From assembly GCA_937959275.1 (NCBI GenBank), contig CALGLU010000052.1:62001-126000 (forward strand): DNA of 64,000 nucleotides. The letters are read 5' to 3'. This DNA comes from an uncultured Saprospiraceae bacterium. Its GTDB lineage: Bacteria > Bacteroidota > Bacteroidia > Chitinophagales > Saprospiraceae. Of the stretch, positions 46,048 through 55,674 are shown one piece after another; position 1 is the stretch's first letter; each line of letters begins with the position of its first letter. Under the pieces are notes generated by a model that was not told where the DNA came from, ran no database searches, and saw nothing but the letters and a program-made list of their open reading frames with translations. The position numbers and the translations under genes were made by a program.

Positions 46048-47442
46048 CTACGGCTTTGATGTAAATCTTTCAAACAATAAGGAGTAATTAAAAAAGACTG
46101 TCAAAGAATTATAAGTTGAGGTCGATGTTGCTAATTCGAAGTCAGAGATTTGAAATGATTCAAAAACAGTCTGAAATGGATTAAAGACTTCTTCGTCACT
46201 TCTTGAATAAGCGTAACCGAGTCCGGCTGAAAACTTAAAGCTCCCAATACTAAATAACCCGCCTGCAGTTATATGAAAAATATTCCATGAGAAATTAAAT
46301 AAATCTCTGTCGCCCGCCTCTGGCAGTTCATACCTCACATTAGAATTAAAATCAGTCCTCAAACCACATAATAAAGTAAATGTTTCTGACATTTTATTCT
46401 CATACCCTAGCGCAACATTAGTCACTACAGTCGATGCGTCCAATAATCTAAATTTGATTTCAGAATCTGGATTCGACAATAAGGGATATGGGGCAATTTT
46501 ATTAAATCGTTCAACACTGAAATACAATTTGTCTTGCTTGTAAAATGTGTAAAAGCCGCCAATCCCAAAAGACCAAGGTTTTTTAAAATCAGAAGAAAGA
46601 TCATCTTTGGTTTCTTCAAAGACATCGACAAACACACCATCTAAAAACTGAGGCTCAATTAATTGATAGGAGCCACCATCAAGTATCGAAATGTAAGAAG
46701 GCGTCGTCACTGTTAGCCCTATGGAGTAATTTTTGCGATGCCACAACATACCCAACTTAGTATTAATGGATGGATGCCTAGTCCTAAACTCATTGAAGGA
46801 ATTATATTGGAGTTGGTTATTGAGGCTAGGCGAATAATTTGTAGCACGGCCATTGATGAATGTTGATTGTGTCTGACTTCTTATGGTGAGACCCTGCGTA
46901 ATGCCAATTTGAAATTTATCAGTGATCTCGTATGACAGGCCAAATCCAATCCAATCCTCGTCTATTTTGTTTCTATAATTTGTGGTGCCTGTAAAATCCT
47001 GTGAAGGCGTATAAGCTATATCAAACTGAGAAGCAAAATTTAGATCAAAACTCCGTCTAGAAAATAAACCTAAGGAAGACTTCAGCTTTGTATTTTTCAA
47101 AAAAGGAAAGTCTAAAACAGCCATATTGGGGAGCAGGTCAAAATCAGTAATTCTTAAATCATTAAGTTGATTCGAGTTTGTATTAATGATTGAATAACTA
47201 GGAGAAAACAAACTCAAGGACAATCCTCCTCCTACTGTATCGGTTCCAATGGCTGCAGGATTGTAAAAAATAGCACTATTATCCTCCACTCCACCGATAA
47301 CCGCTCCATTCAGTAATTGGGCTTTCGTCCCATAATTCAAATTCCAATAGTTGCCTCCGAGTTGACCATAGCTCATATTTAGTACAACGAATACGAGCAT
47401 TCCTGTTAATAACGAGACTATTGCTGTGGATCTATCTATCAT
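46048..47442 (-). CDS. FadL/OmpP1-like outer-membrane protein
   Basis: Predicted outer-membrane beta-barrel of 464 residues, signal peptide 1-26 (ending MSYGQ). The opening GGVEDNSAIFYNPAAIG is the FadL/OmpP1-type entry sequence, in which a plug-like N-terminus precedes the barrel. Repeated aromatic-rich strands follow (for example FGLSYEITDKFQIGITQGL, YSIGLTVTTPSY), and the protein ends with FNYSLLFERFTSKP. Substrate: hydrophobic molecules for FadL; here the barrel may accept the product of sulfatase 3, whose gene follows by ten bases. The start of this operon is about 47442. Confidence 0.7.
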   Translation of the reverse strand: MIDRSTAIVSLLTGMLVFVVLNMSYGQLGGNYWNLNYGTKAQLLNGAVIGGVEDNSAIFYNPAAIGTDTVGGGLSLSLFSPSYSIINTNSNQLNDLRITDFDLLPNMAVLDFPFLKNTKLKSSLGLFSRRSFDLNFASQFDIAYTPSQDFTGTTNYRNKIDEDWIGFGLSYEITDKFQIGITQGLTIRSQTQSTFINGRATNYSPSLNNQLQYNSFNEFRTRHPSINTKLGMLWHRKNYSIGLTVTTPSYISILDGGSYQLIEPQFLDGVFVDVFEETKDDLSSDFKKPWSFGIGGFYTFYKQDKLYFSVERFNKIAPYPLLSNPDSEIKFRLLDASTVVTNVALGYENKMSETFTLLCGLRTDFNSNVRYELPEAGDRDLFNFSWNIFHITAGGLFSIGSFKFSAGLGYAYSRSDEEVFNPFQTVFESFQISDFELATSTSTYNSLTVFFNYSLLFERFTSKP

Positions 47443-47573
47443 TCCTTAAATAAAATAAACTTAATTGGTGTCTTTAAAGATGACAACTTTTATAATATTA
47501 AGCATGGAATTGGGTAGAAAAAGTTAGAAATGTACTAAAGGCAACATCTAGAATCTACGAAGAGCGCATATAT

Positions 47574-48010
47574 TTATTGAACCACATAGTAAGGATAGCA
47601 CACATAGATTAGAATCGAGAAGTATTAGAGTCCAGATTTTCTCATTTATTTATTTTCTCATTTATTCATTTCCTTAATGGAGTTCATAGATTTTTTGAAC
47701 CACATAGAAGGATAGAGCACATAGTTTAAAATCGAGAAGTATTAGAGTCCAGATTTTCTCATTTATTCATTTTCTCATTTATTCATTTCCTTAATGGAAT
47801 CCATATATTTTTTGAACCACATCGGAAGATAGAGCACATAGTTTATAATCGAGAAGTATTAGAGTCCAGATTTTTTGAAACACATCTAAAATCTATAAAG
47901 AGCACTTATATTTTTGAACCACATAGGAGGATAGAGCACATAGTTTATAATCGAGAAGTATTAGAGTCCAGATTTTCTCATTTATTCATTTTCTCATTTA
48001 TTCATTTCCA
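47574..48010. repeat. Degenerate tandem repeat, about 117-bp unit
   Basis: Four copies anchored on GAGAAGTATTAGAGTCCAGA at 47617, 47734, 47851 and 47953 (periods 117, 117 and 102). Each unit starts near TGAACCACATAG, has GATAGAGCACATAGTTTA, and most end in TCTCATTTATTCATTT repeated. The third copy lacks the T-rich tail, and a truncated fragment (about 47876-47915) is inserted. No open reading frame crosses it. Confidence 0.9.
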
Positions 48011-48023
48011 TTCTTTCAAAACG

Positions 48024-48053
48024 TAAAAAGTCCCGAATAAATAGACGGGACTT
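48024..48053 (-). terminator. Rho-independent terminator of the T9SS dockerin protein gene
   Basis: Arms AAGTCCCG (48028-48035) and CGGGACTT (48046-48053) with a ten-base loop; on the minus strand the stem is followed by a run of T (TTTTTACG). It lies 62 bases past the stop of the minus-strand gene. Confidence 0.8.
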
Positions 48054-48115
48054 AGTAATGAACTAATCTGTAAGTAATACGAATAGTCTGGGATATATCC
48101 TTAGTTAAGACTTTA

Positions 48116-50599
48116 TTACTTAACGACTTTAAATTTTGTTGTTGAAGAACCTTTAAAGGAAATGACTTTGATTATGTAAAGGCCATCTTGAAAATGGTTG
48201 AGATCAATTACTTTGTGGTTTTCGTTTTTAACAGTAGCAGTAGACACTAATTGTCCAGCTAGGTTAAAAATATCAATTTGTTCTAATATATCATTACCAT
48301 TGGCATGAATATTTAAATTATTGCTTGCCGGATTAGGATAAATCTGAATATCTGCTTCAGATAAATTAGAATCCTCAGGCTGTTGCACTCTGATCAACTC
48401 AAAACTCGTTGAAGCTCCAGAAACAGTAAAACGATTGCCTTGACCATCAGCTATTGTGATATCGTTTAGTACTATATTTACTGTTTTATTTTTATTGTCA
48501 CCTCGTATACCATCAATATCATCAATGACAATGAATCCTACTCTATGAATTCCACCATAACCAGAAACAGACTCTCCAGTTGTTCTTGTAGATCCAATAT
48601 CAACTTTCCCAGAAGACGGTTGTTTAAATAAGTCTAACATTGGTGAATTATGAGACAACCAATTACCTGGGATTCGCTCTACAGCAATGCTCGATGCATC
48701 TACTACTGAAGTTGAAAGAGGCAAAGTATACGTTAGTCCGTGTATATTTAAGGCTGGATAGTCCTCAGTCCCAATGATAACATCTATATACAGATAGTCT
48801 CCTACCGATGCTGATGTTTGACTGATTTCTAACTCAACTGGATAATCTAGACTTGTTAAATTTTCAGCTGCAACCAGATTGTGGTATTTGTTATAATTCT
48901 CAGACAGGGCCTCTAATTCGCTTAGGTCAATTTTACCATCTCCTGTTGCATCAAGGAATTTTAAATCTCTTCCATTCATTTGAGATTCACCCCAATCCGG
49001 TGCCGTATCTCCGATCCAGATTTCACTCAACTCGTCTCTTTGTAAACCAACTTCTCCAAAATGATAACCTAATGGCAGCAAATCGTCCATTGCAACTTTC
49101 CCATCAGCATTAAAATCACCAGGCCAAACACAATCAGATCCCGCACAATTACAATCTGCATCTTCTTCAATCACCTCAACTTCAACTAAAATATCTTCAC
49201 AGTCTCCGCTTTGTGCACAGTATTGTATAAGGAATTGGTCTATCCCAAGAAAGTCATCATCAGATTTATATCTCAGAATTTGTACACCTTTCTCTATCCA
49301 TTCACATTCGGCACCACCGATCTGGTGTTTATAGTAGCCTCCATAATTGATCAATTGACCGTGTTCAGGATCTTGTTCAATCGTAAACGAGTAATCTTCT
49401 ATAGGCACTGAATAGTTAATCAACAGTGGAGTTGATTGACGGGCTACCAATTGGTATTTAGATAAATTTTCAGGGTAAAAATTATTCACATGAATATCAA
49501 TTTGCCCTGCATAATAGTGATCATCAACGAAACTGATATAGCTAAAAGTAACAGTTCCAGAATAACCATCTTCTGGTGTAAAAGTAAATTCTCCTCCACC
49601 TAGATAATCCAGTCCTTTAGGAATGGTCATGAACTCAGTCTCTTCAAGATCATTGTCAAAAACATTAAATGTAATTGGCGTATTTATCGCTGTATAGAAC
49701 GCATCATCTTTGACGGGACCAAATTGTTCATTTGATTGCAAGACATGTACCGAAACAGTGCGTTGAATCGAATTATCCGCATTAATCATGACAAACTCAT
49801 CAAACCCGGTAAAGGATCCAAATGGCGTATATTCGAAAACATCATCGCCTATCATCTTTATACTTCCCTTTGGTTTAGGTGAAGCAGCTATAGTCATCCC
49901 ATTAGCAGGAAGAAGCACTGTGACTGGTTTAAATTGAGCCGTCGAAATTGATATGTTACCATCAGAGGCAGTATTCTCACTATCAAGGACACAGATACTA
50001 GCTGTTCCAGCATCAGTGACCCCATCTTCATTGATCGCTGTATAATTCACATAAGCCATCCCAATAAAATCACTATCAGGTGAAAACACAACTATGTTGT
50101 TTTCTATTTCTACAGTTCCATTCTCAACTAAATCAATGGATGCTATTGATAACTCATTTGCAGAATTAATATCATTGGAAAGAACGTCAATAAGAACTCC
50201 TGCGTCACCAAGCTCAATCGACTGATAATCATGTATTGCTTCGACATGAGAGTCGACAATTATAAATGTAACTGTTGTGTAGTAGGTTTTAGTCCTTCGT
50301 TTGATACCACCCTCATATTCAATATTGAAGGACACTTCACCTGTAAAATCATCATTGATTAGAGTTAAATCTATAGGATACGTCGCCCCACTTCGAATAC
50401 CTAGATCAACGCTAAATATGGATGGATCAGGATTCATTGTAAATTTTGGCGTAGACCACGAATCAATTTCTATAGTGACTGTAGATCCAGGGGTAGATTT
50501 GAAGTTAAGTTGTTGTGGATTAAATAGCTGCGCAACCCCAAGTATAGGCAATAAGCTACACAAGCAAACAAGTACATATTTTGCTAAAGGATTAATCAT
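48116..50599 (-). CDS. Multidomain T9SS-exported protein with dockerin-like domain
   Basis: Secreted protein of 827 residues using the start at 50599, which gives a signal peptide ending GVAQ; an ATG at 50677 would add 26 unconserved residues. Several Ig-like/cadherin-like repeats (about 30-480) of the kind VLIDVLSNDIN...VENGTVEIENNIVVFSPDSDFIGMAYVNYTA occur. A dockerin-like calcium segment follows, with GDFNADGKVAMDDLLPLGYHFG and DATGDGKIDLSELEALSENYNK, repeated EF-hand-like loops about 60 residues apart. A cohesin-like module may follow (about 600-750). The end is a type A T9SS sorting domain (IQIYPNPASNNLNIHANGND, then FNLAGQLVSTATV and FQDGLYIIKVISFKGSSTTKFKVVK). A surface protein that could take part in adhesion or in an enzyme complex; no catalytic domain seen. 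Confidence 0.82.
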   Translation of the reverse strand: MINPLAKYVLVCLCSLLPILGVAQLFNPQQLNFKSTPGSTVTIEIDSWSTPKFTMNPDPSIFSVDLGIRSGATYPIDLTLINDDFTGEVSFNIEYEGGIKRRTKTYYTTVTFIIVDSHVEAIHDYQSIELGDAGVLIDVLSNDINSANELSIASIDLVENGTVEIENNIVVFSPDSDFIGMAYVNYTAINEDGVTDAGTASICVLDSENTASDGNISISTAQFKPVTVLLPANGMTIAASPKPKGSIKMIGDDVFEYTPFGSFTGFDEFVMINADNSIQRTVSVHVLQSNEQFGPVKDDAFYTAINTPITFNVFDNDLEETEFMTIPKGLDYLGGGEFTFTPEDGYSGTVTFSYISFVDDHYYAGQIDIHVNNFYPENLSKYQLVARQSTPLLINYSVPIEDYSFTIEQDPEHGQLINYGGYYKHQIGGAECEWIEKGVQILRYKSDDDFLGIDQFLIQYCAQSGDCEDILVEVEVIEEDADCNCAGSDCVWPGDFNADGKVAMDDLLPLGYHFGEVGLQRDELSEIWIGDTAPDWGESQMNGRDLKFLDATGDGKIDLSELEALSENYNKYHNLVAAENLTSLDYPVELEISQTSASVGDYLYIDVIIGTEDYPALNIHGLTYTLPLSTSVVDASSIAVERIPGNWLSHNSPMLDLFKQPSSGKVDIGSTRTTGESVSGYGGIHRVGFIVIDDIDGIRGDNKNKTVNIVLNDITIADGQGNRFTVSGASTSFELIRVQQPEDSNLSEADIQIYPNPASNNLNIHANGNDILEQIDIFNLAGQLVSTATVKNENHKVIDLNHFQDGLYIIKVISFKGSSTTKFKVVK

Positions 50600-50870
50600 T
50601 ATTTTGCTACTTAAATGTAGAAAGTAAAATTCCTTGTAAAAATAAGAGAATATTGGCAAAATTCTTAGGGTTTTCACCTAGAATGCAGTAGATATGTTTC
50701 TGACGACACATTTGGATATTTTATTAATACGTAAAATACTGGCTATTAACAATTTATGTTGATATTGGCCTAAATAGTATTTTTTAGATACATAAAACTT
50801 ATATCCTTATAGCCTAGTTATGTAACTCTATGATCATTCTATACTTATACATTAGATCATTTATGCATAT

Positions 50871-52343
50871 ATGAAAGATTCGAAAGCATATATCGCCCTT
50901 CAATCATTGAATGTATACGAGCTAAATAGATTTAAAAAGTTTGTTAACTCACCCTATTTCAATGTAAATCAAAGCTTGATCAAATTATTTGAGCTTTATA
51001 ATGGTGAAATCCGTTTTGAAGACGATAAATCAACAAAACTTACTAAGGAAGACGTTTGGCTTCATGTCCATCCTTCACGAGACTTCAATGATACGAGGCT
51101 GCGGAAACTAAATTCTGATTTTCTAAGATTATTAGAGCAGTTTCTAGCACAAGAGCAATTTGAAAACAATCCACTTCACCGTGCTAACTATTTACTAAAA
51201 GCTCTTAGCTCAAAGCAAATTGAAACTCTTTATAAAGGTTCAATATCAACTGCAAGGAGGCTATCTAATCAACAATTAGATAGAACTGCTTCTTATTATT
51301 ATTATCAATATCAAATAGAAAAAAACCTTTTTGGCCTTACTACTGAATTTGAAAAAAAATCTAATATAAAATCAGATAGAATTAATTTAAATATTGATCA
51401 AATTGCTTACAACCTCGATTTATTCTATTTATGCGAAAAAATAAAATACTATTGTACAATATTGACATGGAAGAATGTTCTAAATTTTGATGCAGACTTA
51501 TCTTTTATAGAAGACACAATTCGACAGATAAAAAACTTAGAATATGAAAAGATTCCCCCTCTATCCATTTATTATCAAATTTATCTAACTCATATAGAAC
51601 CAAATGAAGAAACTCACTTCTATAAATTAAAAGAACTAATTAATAAATTTCTTGAAGTATTTCCACATCAAGAAGCAAATGATATTTATGAAGCTACTCT
51701 AAATTATTGTGTAGCGAAAGTTAATCGTGGAAACCAGGACTATTTCAAAGAAATGTTTGACTTATTTGAGTATGGGCTAAAATCTGGCATTCTGTTTACA
51801 AATGACAAACTTGACCCTGCCATATTTCGAAACATTTCAATCACTGCTTTAAGATTAGGGAAATACAAGTGGACAGATAGTTTTATTTCTAACTACAATC
51901 ATTTATTGGATTCAAGATACCGTAAAAATGCAGTAATCTTTAACCGAGCTAGGCTTGAAACATATCGCAAAAACTTTGATAGAGTTATCGAGTTATTAAG
52001 AGAAGTCACCTTTGAAGACTTAGTTTACGAACTAAGCTCAAAAGCTCTTCAGATAGTCGCATATTACGAACTTGATGAGTACGAAGTATTGATCTCTTTC
52101 CTGTCCAGCTTTAACACATTTCTCAGAAGGAGCACCAAAATTACAGACCGGCGAAAAAACAATTACAAAAAACTCATCTACTTCACCCGTAAACTAATCA
52201 AGCTCACTCCTCGCATGAAAACGGACATTCAAAAATTACAAACAGAAATCAACGACTCTGAAAACTTTGCTGATAAGCCTTGGTTGTTGGATAAAATTGC
52301 CGAGCTGCAAGGCTTGCCTCTGAAATCAACGAATTCCAATTAA
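50871..52343 (+). CDS. Hypothetical protein, helical, conserved only in pattern
   Basis: A 490-residue cytoplasmic protein with no signal or membrane segment. It starts KAYIALQSLNVYELNRFKKFVNSPYFNVNQSL. The sequence is almost entirely helical, with repeated alternating hydrophobic patterns that resemble an all-alpha, possibly TPR- or HEAT-like repeat. It is unusually rich in N, K, I and Y, and codon use is more AT-rich than that of its neighbours. No family is recognised. It ends 270 bases before a photolyase gene on the other strand; a strong hairpin lies between. Confidence 0.6.
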   Translation: MKDSKAYIALQSLNVYELNRFKKFVNSPYFNVNQSLIKLFELYNGEIRFEDDKSTKLTKEDVWLHVHPSRDFNDTRLRKLNSDFLRLLEQFLAQEQFENNPLHRANYLLKALSSKQIETLYKGSISTARRLSNQQLDRTASYYYYQYQIEKNLFGLTTEFEKKSNIKSDRINLNIDQIAYNLDLFYLCEKIKYYCTILTWKNVLNFDADLSFIEDTIRQIKNLEYEKIPPLSIYYQIYLTHIEPNEETHFYKLKELINKFLEVFPHQEANDIYEATLNYCVAKVNRGNQDYFKEMFDLFEYGLKSGILFTNDKLDPAIFRNISITALRLGKYKWTDSFISNYNHLLDSRYRKNAVIFNRARLETYRKNFDRVIELLREVTFEDLVYELSSKALQIVAYYELDEYEVLISFLSSFNTFLRRSTKITDRRKNNYKKLIYFTRKLIKLTPRMKTDIQKLQTEINDSENFADKPWLLDKIAELQGLPLKSTNSN

Positions 52344-52494
52344 TACCATTATCGGAGCTACTTTTGGTTATATATATATTTAAGTGACAATTTTTATTTT
52401 TAATCAAACATTTGTTATGAACTTTTTTAAATGGTTTGTCTCGCACTTCATTGTTATAGATGAATTAGATGGGATTTAATTAAGCCAACTTTAC

Positions 52495-52526
52495 TAGCTG
52501 AGTGTAGACAAATCTGCACTCAGTTA
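52495..52526. terminator. Strong hairpin between convergent genes, possible bidirectional terminator
   Basis: A 14-pair stem with two G-T pairs: left arm 52495-52508 (core CTGAGTGTAGA), loop CAAA, right arm 52513-52526 (core TCTGCACTCAG). The T tract on either side is weak, so termination is inferred from position between convergent genes. Confidence 0.6.
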
Positions 52527-52613
52527 GATCTTACTTTACATATCGCTAAGCATTCTACAGATTATCTTCTTGTGGGACATTTACAAAAAATGTAATGAGC
52601 TCCGTAGGGCTTA

Positions 52614-53939
52614 CTATTTTTGTAAGCAAGCTTTGTACATATCCAAACACCGCTCCCGCGCCATCTTATGATCCACTATAGGCTCTGGATACTCATCAGT
52701 CCCATACTCTGGCACCCACTTCTTGATATATTTCAGCTCCTTATCAAACTTCGTCATCTGACTCGTCGGATTAAAGATCCGAAAATACGGAGCCGCATCC
52801 GTCCCACTCCCACTCGCCCATTGCCATCCACCATTATTGCTAGCCAAATCAAAATCCAACAACAACCTCGCAAAATACGCTTCCCCCCACCGCCAATCAA
52901 TCAACAAATGCTTGGTCAAAAAACTAGCCACCACCATCCGCACACGATTATGCATATAGCCCGTCGCATTCAACTCGCGCATCCCAGCATCTACTATCGG
53001 ATAGCCCGTCCGCCCCTCACACCAAGCTGCAAACTCCTCCTCATCATTCCTAAATTCCAACTTCTCATATTTAGCTCGAAACGCATTCTCCACCACATGA
53101 GGAAAATGTGACAATATCTGCGAATAAAAATCTCGCCAAACTAACTCACTGAGATATGTCTCATTCAATTTTTCCGCCTTCCGAGCCTTCTCTCTTATGC
53201 TAATCGTCCCGAACCGAAAATGAATACCCAGCATCGTGGTCCCCCGAATGCTCGGGAAATTGCGCTGCTTATCATACAGCTTCACTATCTTTTGAGGCAC
53301 TTCCGTAGATGGGATTTCCAAAGCTGATGCAACAAAGCCAATATCTGCAAGTGAGACAAAAACCGTTTTTTTAGATTGATTGAATTGCTGAGCATAGTTC
53401 AATGTTGGATAGGCTTTGAAATAATAACTCTGCCCCTTCGCATCACGCTTCGTATCCAAACGCTCTAACCATCTTCGCTTATATGGGGAAAATACAGTGT
53501 ATGGACCGCCATCTCCCTTTAAAACCTCATTTTTTTCAAAAATAACATGGTCCTTAAAAGATTGAAACGATGCCCCTGCTTCCTCCACAAGCTTAGACAC
53601 TTCAGCATCTCTTTCAAGCGCATATGGCTCATAATCTCGATTGGTATAAACGGCATTCACCTTCTTTTTATCCAATAAAGAAGACCAAATCTCTACTGGT
53701 TTACCATAGTACACATGCAGGCGAGCCCCATAGTCCTTTAGCTCGTCATCCAGCTCCAACAGTGTATTGTGAATAAAGTGTACCCTCGCATCATCCTTAT
53801 CTTCTAACTTCTCAAGTATATGCTGGTCAAAGATAAACACAGGCTGGACGTCTTGTCCTTTCCGCAATGCATGGTACAAACCAGCGTTGTCAGCTAGTCT
53901 CAAATCTCTCCTAAACCAAAAATAAGTTAGTCTCGCCAT
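52614..53939 (-). CDS. phrB: Deoxyribodipyrimidine photolyase (class I CPD type)
   Basis: FAD-containing cytoplasmic enzyme repairing cyclobutane pyrimidine dimers with light. The N-terminal antenna domain begins TYFWFRRDLRLADNAGL (about 5-21), and the C-terminal FAD domain holds GRTGYPIVDAGMRELNATGYMHNRVRMVVASFLTKHLLIDWRWG, FDLASNNGGWQWASGSGTDAAPYFRIFNP. The dense tryptophans (WRW, GGWQW) match the electron-transfer chain. The length, 441 residues, is normal. The gene ends 34 bases past the 52.5-52.6 kb intergenic area and starts 81 bases from the divergent lipoprotein gene. Confidence 0.95.
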   Translation of the reverse strand: MARLTYFWFRRDLRLADNAGLYHALRKGQDVQPVFIFDQHILEKLEDKDDARVHFIHNTLLELDDELKDYGARLHVYYGKPVEIWSSLLDKKKVNAVYTNRDYEPYALERDAEVSKLVEEAGASFQSFKDHVIFEKNEVLKGDGGPYTVFSPYKRRWLERLDTKRDAKGQSYYFKAYPTLNYAQQFNQSKKTVFVSLADIGFVASALEIPSTEVPQKIVKLYDKQRNFPSIRGTTMLGIHFRFGTISIREKARKAEKLNETYLSELVWRDFYSQILSHFPHVVENAFRAKYEKLEFRNDEEEFAAWCEGRTGYPIVDAGMRELNATGYMHNRVRMVVASFLTKHLLIDWRWGEAYFARLLLDFDLASNNGGWQWASGSGTDAAPYFRIFNPTSQMTKFDKELKYIKKWVPEYGTDEYPEPIVDHKMARERCLDMYKACLQK

Positions 53940-54019
53940 ATCTCCTTAACATTGTAATTCTAGTGTTGTTTTAAACTTATCGATCTTAATTCTTAAATTG
54001 AGCACTTAATTTAACTGTC

Positions 54020-54949
54020 ATGAACATAAGACTATTCATTGGATTATTTTATAGTTTACTTCTATCCATCTTAGTGTTGTCATCCTGTCAGGAGAACACT
54101 AACCCCTTACTGACTGGAATTTCAGAGGCCATGAGCAAGGCTCAATCAGACCCCTCGCAGGATAACTTGGCTGCTTACTTTGACACGGTCAACAGCTTTG
54201 TGTCCGATCGAGATAATGATAAGTCTCTTGTTCAAGAAGTGCTACAAAAAGCAGCTCAATTTGCAACAGATCAAAAGCAGAATGCCAATGCCATTTCATA
54301 CTATATCCCACTATTAAAAGAGTATTCAAAGGACTGTAAGACAGATCCTAACAATGTCTTATCACTCGCTCGCGGCATGAAGACAATGCGAAAGGAACAT
54401 GCAGCAATGATGATCTATGCTAACTATATCAATGAGCATCCTCAAGCTGTGAAAGATGCAGACCTCGCTGCTCTAGTGTCAACAATGGAAGGAAGTCCTG
54501 AAGCTCATATCGATACGCTCTTCAATGAGATCTTTGTTGACCCCGATCAGTATGGCCTCAATCGTCCAAAAGCACTACAGTTTGTAGATATCGTCGAAGC
54601 CTATGCTCTCAGTAAGCCCTGCTCTGAAAAAGCTCCAGAATACTTATATCGCGCAGGTGAAATTGCTCGTAGCATCCGTACACTCCCAAAGGCGATGAGC
54701 GTCTACGATTGGATTCTGGAAAGCTATCCTGATTATGAAAAGACACCGACTGTTTACTTTCTCAAAGGCTTTATGATGGAAAACAATGTCAAAGATGTTG
54801 AAGCCGCAAAGGAAATCTACAATGACTTCCTCGTCAAATACCCAACACACGAAATGGCAGACGACGTCAAATTCTTACTCGAAAATATCGGTCGTTCTGA
54901 TGAAGAGATCTTAGAATTTTTGGAGAAAAAGCAAACGGAGAATAAGTAA
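54020..54949 (+). CDS. TPR-like helical lipoprotein
   Basis: A 309-residue lipoprotein, signal ending LSSC (Cys23). The mature protein is helical, with TPR-like repeats in the second half (KAPEYLYRAGEIARSIRTLPKAMSVYDWILESYPDYEKTPTVYFLKGFMMENNVKDVEAAKEIYNDFLVKYPTHEMADDVKFLLENIG), similar to the BamD/YbgF type of envelope TPR proteins. Specific role unknown. The gene is followed by a seven-base microsatellite just past the stop. Confidence 0.7.
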   Translation: MNIRLFIGLFYSLLLSILVLSSCQENTNPLLTGISEAMSKAQSDPSQDNLAAYFDTVNSFVSDRDNDKSLVQEVLQKAAQFATDQKQNANAISYYIPLLKEYSKDCKTDPNNVLSLARGMKTMRKEHAAMMIYANYINEHPQAVKDADLAALVSTMEGSPEAHIDTLFNEIFVDPDQYGLNRPKALQFVDIVEAYALSKPCSEKAPEYLYRAGEIARSIRTLPKAMSVYDWILESYPDYEKTPTVYFLKGFMMENNVKDVEAAKEIYNDFLVKYPTHEMADDVKFLLENIGRSDEEILEFLEKKQTENK

Positions 54950-54951
54950 TT

Positions 54952-55026
54952 TTGAGTGTTGAGTGTTGAGTCTTGAGTGTTGAGTGTTGAGTGTTGAGTG
55001 TTGAGTGTTGAGTGTTGAATGTTGAA
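54952..55026. repeat. Heptanucleotide microsatellite (TTGAGTG)n
   Basis: About nine units of a seven-base TTGAGTG motif, with two units changed (TTGAGTC, TTGAATG). It occupies the gap between the convergent lipoprotein gene and the VTC gene. Confidence 0.9.
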
Positions 55027-55047
55027 TTAAAGCAAGATTGAACATTG

Positions 55048-55674
55048 TTAAACATTCAACATGAATAAAGCATTCACATACTTTGAATTTTTTCCTAAGC
55101 GAAAAGGCAAAGACGCCATCATATCATTTGCCTCATCTTGATGTTCTTCTTCATATTTGAATTCTACGACAAGTGCAGTTTCCTCTATTTTGGCTGTGCT
55201 CACCTTGTAATTTTCAATCGCTCTATACTCAATTGATCGATCTATTGTCACCCTGACTTTCTGATCGAAACTCAACAAGTAAGTTCTCTTATACGAAATA
55301 GCTACTGATGGGAAAAGAGCTAAATCCTTGAAAATGTTTTGGTCGCAATACTTTCTAAAGTTTTCTTTGAAATCTAAAGGAGCCAATTGAATAGAGTCTT
55401 TGTATCCAAGTTGGTTCTGTTTGATCTTCTTTTCTAACACTGGCTCTTCTATAACAGCAATATTTTTTCCATACCATCTAATTCTATATTTGCATCGGTC
55501 CGAAACACCGGCTAGTGTTGATTGCGCTAATTCAAAATTACAATCATCAAAATAAATACTATTCACCTGCCTATCTGGAAAGTGCGTATTGAATCCAGCA
55601 GGGTGTATTTCCAAAACTTGCCGTACGGATTCAAAGCCAAGATTTTCAATTCTAAATTTTCGCTCGTACCTCAT
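55048..55674 (-). CDS. VTC-domain polyphosphate polymerase-like protein
   Basis: Cytoplasmic 208-residue protein of the VTC domain family (PF09359), a triphosphate-tunnel fold that in yeast Vtc4 makes polyphosphate from ATP. Conserved basic and acidic tunnel residues are seen: MRYERKFRI, VNSIYFDDCNF, CKYRIRWYG, LEKKIKQ, SYKRTYLL, KVRVTIDR, VVEFKYEE and KNSKYVN. It is shorter than fungal forms but usual for bacterial ones. The start directly follows the stop of the CotH gene (no spacer), so it is coupled to it. Catalysis is inferred from the fold, not shown. Confidence 0.84.
   Translation of the reverse strand: MRYERKFRIENLGFESVRQVLEIHPAGFNTHFPDRQVNSIYFDDCNFELAQSTLAGVSDRCKYRIRWYGKNIAVIEEPVLEKKIKQNQLGYKDSIQLAPLDFKENFRKYCDQNIFKDLALFPSVAISYKRTYLLSFDQKVRVTIDRSIEYRAIENYKVSTAKIEETALVVEFKYEEEHQDEANDMMASLPFRLGKNSKYVNALFMLNV

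Larger units (their letters stand above)
47443..48115. other. Intergenic region with 117-bp tandem repeats
   Basis: Over 600 bases without a gene. The block at 47574-48010 holds tandem copies listed separately, and a terminator follows at 48024-48053. The stretch 47443-47573 shows nothing distinct. Confidence 0.7.

Noticed and set aside
52668-53111. 147-residue open frame opposite the photolyase
   Set aside because: It is in the shadow of a strongly conserved gene and has low-complexity P/R/I sequence.
54867-55055. 62-residue open frame over the TTGAGTG tract
   Set aside because: It reads as repeated QHSTLNT, a translated microsatellite.
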